64,000 nt of DNA, from NCBI GenBank assembly GCA_947492475.1, contig CANLNM010000002.1, positions 496,001 to 560,000 on the forward strand. The letters run 5' to 3'. Source of the DNA: an uncultured Paracoccaceae bacterium (GTDB taxonomy: Bacteria > Pseudomonadota > Alphaproteobacteria > Rhodobacterales > Rhodobacteraceae). Positions 57,385-64,000 of the stretch are shown one piece after another (the stretch's first letter is position 1; each line of letters starts with the position of its first letter). A program made the position numbers and the translations under genes. The notes under the pieces are model-generated. The model was given only the letters and a program-made list of their open reading frames with translations. It did not search any database and was not told where the DNA came from.

Positions 57385-57399
57385 TTAGAAGGATTCTAA
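57385..57399. promoter_or_regulatory. Irr/ICE-like palindrome
   Basis: TTAGAA-GGA-TTCTAA, perfect 6-bp arms, in the region between the minus-strand hydrolase and iscR. It resembles the iron control element bound by Irr in alphaproteobacteria. Confidence 0.55.
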
Positions 57400-57468
57400 A
57401 TCCGGGATCTTTGGGCCCGGTTGCAGGAAAGCAGTTAAATCTGCTGAGTGGTAACGTCAATGAAAATG

Positions 57469-57502
57469 GCCCATTTGGGCGATAATTCTGGCCCAAACGG
57501 GC
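57469..57502. repeat. Inverted repeat in the iscR leader
   Basis: GCCCATTTGGGC (57469-57480) pairs with GCCCAAACGGGC (57491-57502) with one mismatch. Each arm is also nearly palindromic. Could be an attenuator or binding site; no T-run follows. Confidence 0.4.
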
Positions 57503-57575
57503 AATGAAATTGGCCCCTTAGCCGGGGAATGGGCCCCAAAAGGGTCACAATGCCGTAAATCGGACGGGGGAAACG

Positions 57576-58037
57576 ATGAAGCTGAGCACCAAAGGTCGTT
57601 ACGCAATGGTCGCCCTGTCTGATCTGGCGCTGCAGCCGGATGGTGCGCTTGTTTCATTGGGGGAAATTTCCAAACGGCAGGATATTTCACTGGCCTATCT
57701 GGAACAATTGTTCGTGAAATTACGCCGCGCAGAGCTGGTTGAATCTGTGCGCGGACCCGGCGGCGGGTATCGTTTGGCGCGCCCCACCAGTGATATCCGT
57801 GTGTCCGAAATTTTAGGCGCCGTGGATGAAACCGTGGATGCGATGCACAAAGGGGCAGGCGCGTCGGGTGCCGCATCCGGATCACGGGCGCAATCCCTGA
57901 CCAACCGACTGTGGGAAGGCCTGTCGGCCCATGTTTATGTCTATTTGCACCAGACCCGTTTGTCAGATGTGATCAGCAATGAATTGGTGCCTTGTCCGGC
58001 CGTGCCAACCTTGTTTGAGGTGGTGGATGATGAGTGA
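57576..58037 (+). CDS. iscR: Rrf2/IscR-type regulator of the suf operon, lacking the three cluster cysteines
   Basis: 153 residues with a winged helix (MKLSTKGRYAMVALSDLA ... ISLAYLEQLFVKLRRAELVESVRGPGGGYRL). In Escherichia coli IscR three Cys lie between the DNA-binding region and LTHALW; here that stretch reads HKGAGASGAASGSRAQS before LTNRLW, with no Cys. The only Cys is near the C-terminus (VPCPAVP). Rhodobacter IscR is reported to be of this atypical kind. Represses or tunes the suf genes that follow; the desulfurase starts 72 bp downstream. Confidence 0.93.
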   Translation: MKLSTKGRYAMVALSDLALQPDGALVSLGEISKRQDISLAYLEQLFVKLRRAELVESVRGPGGGYRLARPTSDIRVSEILGAVDETVDAMHKGAGASGAASGSRAQSLTNRLWEGLSAHVYVYLHQTRLSDVISNELVPCPAVPTLFEVVDDE

Positions 58038-58109
58038 GCGTGATCCAAATGGGCGCATTCTGCGCGCTGGATGTGCTTTGAGCATCGCTCAAAGCTGTGG
58101 GTGGCCTGC

Positions 58110-59153
58110 ATGATCCGGACCTATTTGGATCATAATGCAACCGCGCCCCTGCGCAGTTGTGCGCGCGATGCGATGATCGCGGCGATGGGGGTGATCGGCA
58201 ATCCATCCAGTGTGCATGGCGAAGGACGCGCCGCCAAAGGCATTATCGAAAAGGCCCGCCAGCAGGTGGCCGCGGCGGTTGGGTGTCATGCGGATGAGGT
58301 GATCTTTACCTCGGGCGCATCAGAATCGGCGGCATTGGCGTTGGCGGGGCGGGACCTGTCCTGTGCCGGTGTGGAACATGATTGTGTGCAGGTCTGGGCC
58401 GACCCGACCCTGCCGGTGGATGCCAACGGGCGGATAGAAATCACCGATCCAAGCCTGTCAGCCGTGCAATTGGCCAATAGCGAAACCGGGATTTTGCAGG
58501 AATTGCCACAGGGCCTTGCCTTGGTGGATGCGGTGCAGGCGGTTGGGCGTGTGCCATGGTCGTTTGCGTGGTCGGGCGCGCAAATGGCATTGCTGTCAGC
58601 GCATAAACTTGGCGGCCCCAAAGGTGTCGGTGCCTTGATCGTCAAACGTGGTCTGGATGTGGCGGCGCAATTGCGTGGCGGCGGTCAGGAAATGGGGCGT
58701 CGGGCGGGCACTGAAAACGTGATTGGTATCGCAGGCATGGGGGCTGCGGCCCAAGCTGCAGCGCAGGATCATAGTGATGGCACATGGGATCGGATCGCGA
58801 CATTGCGCGATTTCATGGAAGAGGCCATTGCAGCGGCGTCAAAAGAGACTATTTTTGTCGGGAAAGGGGCGGCGCGCCTGCCCAATACCAGCAATTTTAT
58901 AACCCCAAACTGGAAAGGAGAAACGCAAGTGATGAATATGGATCTTGCTGGGTTTTCCGTCAGCGCCGGATCGGCCTGTTCCAGTGGCAAGGTAAAGGCC
59001 AGCAAAGTGTTGTTGGCCATGGGATTTGATGAAATGCAGGCGTCCAGCGCCATCCGCGTTTCGTTGGGACCGCAAACCACAAAAGATGAGGTCGAGCAGT
59101 TCGCCACGGCCTGGGAACGAACATATAAGCGGCACGCGCAAAGAGCGGCCTGA
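58110..59153 (+). CDS. Cysteine desulfurase (IscS/NifS-like)
   Basis: 347 residues from ATG 58110 (MIRTYLDHNAT). PLP enzyme that releases sulfur from cysteine. The PLP lysine is in LLSAHKLGGPKG near residue 172, and the persulfide Cys is in SAGSACSSGK near residue 293. Group I loop length suggests the IscS/NifS type rather than SufS. First enzyme of the suf operon, 9 bp before sufB, so it likely feeds sulfur to the SufBCD scaffold. Confidence 0.92.
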   Translation: MIRTYLDHNATAPLRSCARDAMIAAMGVIGNPSSVHGEGRAAKGIIEKARQQVAAAVGCHADEVIFTSGASESAALALAGRDLSCAGVEHDCVQVWADPTLPVDANGRIEITDPSLSAVQLANSETGILQELPQGLALVDAVQAVGRVPWSFAWSGAQMALLSAHKLGGPKGVGALIVKRGLDVAAQLRGGGQEMGRRAGTENVIGIAGMGAAAQAAAQDHSDGTWDRIATLRDFMEEAIAAASKETIFVGKGAARLPNTSNFITPNWKGETQVMNMDLAGFSVSAGSACSSGKVKASKVLLAMGFDEMQASSAIRVSLGPQTTKDEVEQFATAWERTYKRHAQRAA

Positions 59154-59162
59154 GGAGAGAAG

Positions 59163-60674
59163 ATGTCTGCGATTGATAAAATCGAAGTAAAAGAAGGCGT
59201 TGATCAGGAAACGGTCGATGCGGTGCGTGAATTATCAGGCACTTATAAATACGGTTGGGAAACCGAGATCGAAATGGAATACGCCCCCAAAGGCGTGAAT
59301 CCAGACATCGTAAAACTGATTTCCGACAAAAACGAAGAACCTCAATGGATGACCGATTGGCGGCTTGAGGCGTTTGCGCGTTGGGAAAACCTAGAAGAGC
59401 CTACATGGGCGTTGGTGGAATATCCTGAGATTGATTTTCAGGATCAGTATTATTATGCCCGCCCCAAATCCATGGAAGTGAAACCCAAATCGCTGGACGA
59501 AGTGGATCCCAAGCTGCTGGAAACCTACAACAAATTGGGTATTCCATTAAAAGAGCAAGCGTTGCTGGCGGGGGTCGAAGCCCCCGAAGAAGAGCGCAAA
59601 GTTGCTGTAGATGCTGTGTTTGACAGCGTGTCTGTGGGCACCACATTTCAGGCCGAATTGAAAAAGGCCGGCGTGATTTTCTGTTCGATTTCAGAAGCGA
59701 TCCGTGAACATCCCGAATTGGTCAAAAAATACCTCGGCACTGTGGTGCCTGCATCCGACAATTTCTATGCGACGCTGAATTCGGCGGTGTTTTCGGATGG
59801 CTCATTTGTATATGTGCCGCCCGGCGTGCGCTGCCCGATGGAATTGTCGACCTATTTCCGGATCAATGCTGAAAATACCGGTCAGTTTGAACGCACATTG
59901 ATCATCGCCGATAAAGGCAGCTATGTCAGCTACTTAGAAGGCTGTACCGCGCCGCAACGTGACGTGGCCCAGCTGCATGCGGCGGTGGTGGAAATCATCA
60001 TCGAAGAAGATGCCGAAGTGAAATATTCGACCGTTCAGAACTGGTATCCAGGTGATGAAAACGGCAAAGGCGGCATTTATAACTTTGTGACCAAACGGGC
60101 CGATTGCCGCGGTGATCGCGCCAAAATCATGTGGACTCAGGTCGAAACCGGGTCCGCTGTGACGTGGAAATATCCGTCCTGTATTCTGCGCGGGGATGAC
60201 AGCCAGGGTGAATTTTATTCCATCGCCATCGCCAACAACATGCAGCAGGCCGATACGGGCACCAAAATGGTGCATCTGGGCAAAAACACCAAGTCCCGGA
60301 TCGTGTCCAAAGGCATCAGCGCGGGCAGGGCGCAAAACACCTATCGCGGGCTGGTGTCGATGCATCCAAAAGCCAAAGACAGCCGCAACTATACCCAATG
60401 TGACAGCCTGTTGATTGGTGATCAATGTGGGGCCCATACCGTGCCGTATATCGAGGTGCGCAACAATTCTTCGCGTGTGGAACACGAAGCAACCACATCC
60501 AAGGTGGATGACGAACAGATGTTCTATTGTCGCCAGCGTGGCATGGACGAAGAAGAGGCGGTCGCGCTGATCGTCAACGGCTTTGCCAAAGAGGTTCTAC
60601 AAGCGCTTCCGATGGAATTTGCGATGGAAGCTCAACAACTTGTGGCGATTTCTTTGGAAGGGTCAGTGGGCTAA
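59163..60674 (+). CDS. sufB: Fe-S assembly scaffold SufB
   Basis: 503 residues. Beta-helix core with [28 protein letters not shown], and the C-terminal region [37 protein letters not shown] is the SufB/SufD signature. The conserved Cys in EGCTAP (near 261) and in FYC fit cluster assembly. Forms SufBC2D. The next gene begins one base after the stop, but three unrelated genes separate it from sufC. Confidence 0.97.
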   Translation: MSAIDKIEVKEGVDQETVDAVRELSGTYKYGWETEIEMEYAPKGVNPDIVKLISDKNEEPQWMTDWRLEAFARWENLEEPTWALVEYPEIDFQDQYYYARPKSMEVKPKSLDEVDPKLLETYNKLGIPLKEQALLAGVEAPEEERKVAVDAVFDSVSVGTTFQAELKKAGVIFCSISEAIREHPELVKKYLGTVVPASDNFYATLNSAVFSDGSFVYVPPGVRCPMELSTYFRINAENTGQFERTLIIADKGSYVSYLEGCTAPQRDVAQLHAAVVEIIIEEDAEVKYSTVQNWYPGDENGKGGIYNFVTKRADCRGDRAKIMWTQVETGSAVTWKYPSCILRGDDSQGEFYSIAIANNMQQADTGTKMVHLGKNTKSRIVSKGISAGRAQNTYRGLVSMHPKAKDSRNYTQCDSLLIGDQCGAHTVPYIEVRNNSSRVEHEATTSKVDDEQMFYCRQRGMDEEEAVALIVNGFAKEVLQALPMEFAMEAQQLVAISLEGSVG

Positions 60675-60675
60675 A

Positions 60676-60960
60676 ATGCACCCCGTCGACGACACAAAAC
60701 CGGTTCAGGAATTTGAGCAAATGCTCAATGAGATCGAAAACGGGACAAAAACCGCGCGGTTTGGATTCCATCCTGCCATCACGGTTTTTGCCTGTGTTTC
60801 ACTGATCGCGTTCCTGTTGTTGTCGTTGGTGCCGTTTTCCTGGATGACTGTTTTTGTCCAATTGGTTTTGGCTTTGGCAATCGGCGCATATATCGGGCGC
60901 AAAATGTTCCAACGCGCAATGCGTACTGTGCAGATTAATCCTGCTAAGGCGTCAAAATGA
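60676..60960 (+). CDS. Small membrane protein between sufB and sufC
   Basis: 94 residues from ATG 60676. Two membrane helices (ITVFACVSLIAFLLLSLVPF; MTVFVQLVLALAIGAYIG) after an acidic N-terminus. No family recognised. Position directly after sufB, on the same strand, points to co-transcription with the suf genes. Confidence 0.75.
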   Translation: MHPVDDTKPVQEFEQMLNEIENGTKTARFGFHPAITVFACVSLIAFLLLSLVPFSWMTVFVQLVLALAIGAYIGRKMFQRAMRTVQINPAKASK

Positions 60961-60980
60961 TCAGGGTGAGGAATTTATAA

Positions 60981-61157
60981 ATGCGTATCGCCCTGACATC
61001 AGCCGCATTAACGGGTGCGTTTTGCGCAGGCTTTGTCGTTTTGATCGACAAATTGGCCGGCATGTTACCGCTTGCGCCGGTCATCATGCTGTCTTTTCTT
61101 TCGGGCTTTTTGGGGTCGCTGTTTGCGCGATTTGTGATGGGACGTAAAAATGACTGA
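60981..61157 (+). CDS. Very small membrane protein in the suf operon
   Basis: 58 residues: MRIALTSAALTGAFCAGFVV then a second hydrophobic stretch (LAPVIMLSFLSGFLGSLFARFVMG). GAGGAATT lies upstream of the ATG. Its end overlaps the next gene by 8 bp, which supports translation. Unknown function. Confidence 0.65.
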   Translation: MRIALTSAALTGAFCAGFVVLIDKLAGMLPLAPVIMLSFLSGFLGSLFARFVMGRKND

Positions 61158-61743
61158 CATTATAGAACGTCCCGTTTTAACCATGCCCGAAGCAGAGGCG
61201 GATTGGCTGCGCAGCGCCTATGCCGAGGCCAATGTGATCTTGGAATATGGGTCCGGTGGTTCCACGGTTATGGGCGCTGAAATGGGTGAGAAAACCATTT
61301 TTTCGGTGGAAAGTGACCGGAAATGGGCCGGAATGATGCAGGATTGGTTTGATGCAAATGAAACCAAATCCGACGTGCATATTCAGCCCGTTTGGGTCGG
61401 CCCGACCGGCAAATGGGGCACGCCAACCAAAAATGAAACCCACGGAAAATGGCCCAAATATCCGTTGAAAATATGGGATTTGGAGAGCTTTCAACATCCC
61501 GATGTTGTGTTGGTGGATGGGCGGTTTCGCACCGCGTGTTTTCTGGCCACCCTGTTTCGCATCACCAAACCGGTGACGCTTTATTTCGACGATTATATCG
61601 ATCGCGAACACTATCACATGGTCGAAGATTTTGTGCCCCGCACTGAAACGCGCGGGCGCATGGCGCGCTTTGATCTGACACCGCAGGTGATCAAACCCGA
61701 AAACCTGCTGAAAATCATAACTGAATTTGCGAAAAAACGCTGA
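61150..61743 (+). CDS. Methyltransferase-like protein of unknown role
   Basis: 197 residues. ANVILEYGSGGSTVM near residue 30 resembles SAM motif I, followed by FSVESDRKW, and DVVLVDGRFR near residue 117 fits a Rossmann fold of a class I methyltransferase. No target is evident. Starts inside the small membrane gene and lies 27 bp before sufC, so it shares the suf transcript. Confidence 0.7.
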   Translation: MTDIIERPVLTMPEAEADWLRSAYAEANVILEYGSGGSTVMGAEMGEKTIFSVESDRKWAGMMQDWFDANETKSDVHIQPVWVGPTGKWGTPTKNETHGKWPKYPLKIWDLESFQHPDVVLVDGRFRTACFLATLFRITKPVTLYFDDYIDREHYHMVEDFVPRTETRGRMARFDLTPQVIKPENLLKIITEFAKKR

Positions 61744-61770
61744 GACCCAAAAGGGTTTTTAGGAGAGAAA

Positions 61771-62532
61771 ATGCTGAATATCAAAGGTCTGGAAGTCAAA
61801 CTTGAAGATGAGGATAAGCAAATCCTCAAAGGTGTTGATCTGGTGTTGGAGCCGGGCAAAGTGCACGCGATCATGGGGCCGAACGGGTCTGGTAAATCCA
61901 CTTTGTCTTATGTTTTGTCCGGCCGTGACGGATACGAAGTGACCGGTGGATCCGCCACGCTGGACGGCGAGGATCTGTTGGAACTGGAAGCCGAAGAACG
62001 CGCCGCGGCTGGGCTTTTCCTTGCGTTTCAATATCCGGTCGAAATTCCGGGTGTGGGCAACATGACATTCCTTCGCACCGCCGTGAATGCACAGCGCAAG
62101 GCCCGCGGAGAAGAAGAGCTGAGCGCCGGTGATTTTCTAAAAACAATCCGTGCCAAGGCGAAAACCTTGAAAATTGATGCCGACATGTTGAAACGTCCGG
62201 TCAATGTTGGTTTCTCTGGTGGTGAGAAAAAGCGTAACGAAATCCTACAGATGGCGATGCTAGAGCCCAAGATGTGCATCTTGGACGAAACGGATTCCGG
62301 GTTGGATGTGGACGCAATGAAACTGGTGTCCGAAGGCGTGAATGCGCTGCGCAATGAGGAACGCACATTCCTCGTGATCACCCATTACCAACGTCTGTTG
62401 GACCATATCAAACCTGATGTCGTGCACATCATGGCCGATGGTAAAATCGTAAAAACCGGCGGTCCAGAGCTGGCTCTGGAAGTGGAACAAAACGGCTATG
62501 GCGATCTGCTGGCCGAGGTGGCCGCCCAATGA
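61771..62532 (+). CDS. sufC: Fe-S assembly ATPase SufC
   Basis: 253 residues. ABC ATPase: Walker A GPNGSGKST near residue 36, signature FSGGEKKRNEI near 150, Walker B MCILDETDSGLDVDAM near 170, His switch THYQR near 207. Powers the SufBCD scaffold. Ribosome site AGGAG; the end overlaps sufD by 4 bp. Confidence 0.97.
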   Translation: MLNIKGLEVKLEDEDKQILKGVDLVLEPGKVHAIMGPNGSGKSTLSYVLSGRDGYEVTGGSATLDGEDLLELEAEERAAAGLFLAFQYPVEIPGVGNMTFLRTAVNAQRKARGEEELSAGDFLKTIRAKAKTLKIDADMLKRPVNVGFSGGEKKRNEILQMAMLEPKMCILDETDSGLDVDAMKLVSEGVNALRNEERTFLVITHYQRLLDHIKPDVVHIMADGKIVKTGGPELALEVEQNGYGDLLAEVAAQ

Positions 62533-63827
62533 GACGCGCTGCCTTAAAACAAGCCAAACAGGACGCGGCCCAAAGCCGTGTTGACGGCCTGTCGCTGCCC
62601 GCAGGGGCAGGTTGGGCGAATGATCTGCGTAAGGCGGCCTTGGCCCGTGTGCTGGATATGGGTCTGCCCAATCGTCAGGACGAATATTGGAAATGGACCA
62701 ACCCGGCATCGTTAACCTCTGACACGGCCCCCAAAGCCGCTGTTTTTCAGTCCGACGAAACCCCGGTTTTTGATGGGATCGACCGTCTGAAAATCGTGTT
62801 TGTGGATGGTGTGTTTGACGCGGATGCCTCTGATGATCTGTCATTGGAAGGGGTGAGCATTGAGCGTCTGTCGGATGTGATGGCGACGGATATTCACTGG
62901 GCCAAAGACATGTATGGCGCCTTAGAAGCCGACAGTCATGAGGTTGTGGAACGCCCCATTCATGCGCTGAATACGGCCATGGCCACAGATGGGATCGTGA
63001 TCCGTGCAACGGATGCCGTTAGTAAACCCATCAATCTGATTTACCTCCATAAATCAGATGCTTCTGATGTGGTGTTACACCATTTGGTCAAGGTCGAAGA
63101 AGGTGCGAATGTAACCATTCTGGAAAATGGTCCGGGGGCTGCGCGCCTGTCCAAAGGCATGGAAGTGTCCGTCGCTGACGGCGCAACCTTTAACCATGTA
63201 CGTGCGCAGGGACGTGATCACGAACGCCGGGCATTGACCGGTTTGTTTGCGCGAATTGGCACCGAAAGCACCTTCAAAAGCTTTACGCTGACGGTCAACG
63301 GCGTGTTGACCCGCAACGAAGCGTGGATCGACATTGTTGGCAATGATGCCACCGCGCATATCGCAGGTGCTGCCTTGGGCGACGGTGATGATTTTAACCA
63401 TGATGACACGGTTTTTATCACACATGCGGGGCTAGCATGTGAAAGCCGCCAAGTGTTCAAAAAGGTGCTGCGCAACGGTGCGACGGGCATTTTTCAGGGC
63501 AAAATCCTGGTCAAAGAGGGCGCTCAGAAAACCGACGGGTATCAGAAATCCCAGTCGTTGTTGTTGGATGATGATGCCCGGTTCCTAGCCAAGCCAGAGC
63601 TGGAAATTTACGCCGATGACGTGGCCTGTTCACATGGGTCCACATCCGGTGCCATCGACGACGAAGCGCTGTTTTATCTGAAATCACGTGGTGTGCCCGA
63701 AGTGGACGCTGTGAACCTGCTGACATTGGCATTTTTGGCCGAAGCGCTGGAAGAGATCGAAGATGAACGCCTGTCTGATGATCTGCGTGACCGGCTGGAA
63801 GGCTGGCTGGACCGGCATTCAAAATAA
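62529..63827 (+). CDS. sufD: Fe-S assembly scaffold SufD
   Basis: 432 residues. Beta-helix core related to SufB, and the C-terminal block KPELEIYADDVACSHGSTSGAIDDEALFYLKSRGVPEVDAVNLLTLAF is the SufD signature, including the Cys-Ser-His cluster-entry residues. Partners with SufB and SufC. Its stop overlaps the next start by one base. Confidence 0.97.
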   Translation: MRRAALKQAKQDAAQSRVDGLSLPAGAGWANDLRKAALARVLDMGLPNRQDEYWKWTNPASLTSDTAPKAAVFQSDETPVFDGIDRLKIVFVDGVFDADASDDLSLEGVSIERLSDVMATDIHWAKDMYGALEADSHEVVERPIHALNTAMATDGIVIRATDAVSKPINLIYLHKSDASDVVLHHLVKVEEGANVTILENGPGAARLSKGMEVSVADGATFNHVRAQGRDHERRALTGLFARIGTESTFKSFTLTVNGVLTRNEAWIDIVGNDATAHIAGAALGDGDDFNHDDTVFITHAGLACESRQVFKKVLRNGATGIFQGKILVKEGAQKTDGYQKSQSLLLDDDARFLAKPELEIYADDVACSHGSTSGAIDDEALFYLKSRGVPEVDAVNLLTLAFLAEALEEIEDERLSDDLRDRLEGWLDRHSK

Positions 63828-64000
63828 TGTCGGTGACACAGGATATCGTGGCAACGTGGCGGCGGCCGGGCCGGGTGGTTCGGCGGCTGCTGGATGATGG
63901 AATGGATGACGGAACGTTGATCTACCTGACGCTGATCACCTGCGTCTTGATCTTTGTTGCGCAAACGCCATTTCAATCCCGAGAAGCGTTTTTGGACCCG
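63827..64000 (+). CDS. YIP1-like membrane protein (3' partial)
   Basis: First 58 codons, cut by the window edge. The start overlaps the sufD stop (TAATG). MSVTQDIVATWRRPGRVVRRLLDDGMDDGTLIYLTLITCVLIFVAQTP has a first membrane helix and resembles the YIP1-family protein that follows sufD in Rhodobacterales. Confidence 0.65.
   Translation, partial: MSVTQDIVATWRRPGRVVRRLLDDGMDDGTLIYLTLITCVLIFVAQTPFQSREAFLDP

Noticed and set aside
1-64000. CRISPR arrays, rRNA genes, prophage modules
   Set aside because: No regularly spaced repeats, no rRNA sequence and no phage structural genes were seen.

Overview
This window looks like the chromosome of a marine alphaproteobacterium of the Rhodobacterales (Roseobacter group). 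The signs are a trgA-trgB-cysK tellurite locus, a circularly permuted tmRNA gene with an alphaproteobacterial-type tag, a GAAC-N7-GAAC SOS box before recA, an iscR-desulfurase-sufB-sufC-sufD operon whose IscR lacks the usual cluster cysteines, a CtrA-type TTAA-N7-TTAA box, several Rhodobacterales-type DUF families (DUF4169, DUF6356, DUF1194) and a DctBD-regulated TRAP transporter. All identifications come from reading the sequence; no database search was run.

Layout. 1-2.4 kb: end of an alpha/beta-hydrolase-like membrane protein and a cytochrome P450. 2.4-6.1 kb: a small protein behind a CtrA-like box, then RHH/DUF4169/fumC, a PmtA-like methyltransferase and SspB. 6.1-9.0 kb: chromate exporter ChrA with a rhodanese-ChrB fusion, and a DUF1194 protein. 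9.1-9.5 kb: permuted ssrA on the minus strand. 9.6-13.4 kb: a GntR regulator facing a DUF2182-DUF1326-DinB operon across two identical operators, then an AcuI-like reductase. 13.5-22.3 kb: cfa, trgA, trgB, cysK, an MscS channel, AlaX, TetR, an EEP-family phosphodiesterase and tRNA-Ser(GGA). 22.3-31.5 kb: regulators with transporters (LysR/MDR, Lrp/UspA/AGCS symporter, ArsR/permease), a hydrolase, a membrane AraC regulator and a cold-shock protein. 31.5-38 kb: dctB-dctD-dctP-dctQ-dctM. 38-45.3 kb: AIM24-like protein, MFS exporter, sulfotransferase, recA, alaS and DUF1330.

At 45,351-48,919 sits the only clearly foreign piece: a 3,569-bp element with 27-bp terminal inverted repeats (24/27 identical) and a perfect 7-bp target duplication. 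It landed in the loop of the terminator hairpin between the alaS-DUF1330 operon and typA. It holds a zinc-finger transposase-like gene split by one in-frame amber codon, the C-terminal half of a DUF262 protein, and a HEPN-type gene with one frameshift. It therefore looks like a decaying mobile element carrying remnants of a DUF262/HEPN defence-type pair.

48.9-57.3 kb is housekeeping again (typA, SMR exporter, Lrp, class II amidotransferase, YitT, icd, SDR, HD phosphohydrolase, small protein, serine hydrolase). 57.4-64 kb is the suf operon behind an Irr-box-like palindrome, with three unfamiliar small genes inserted between sufB and sufC. The window ends inside a YIP1-like membrane gene.
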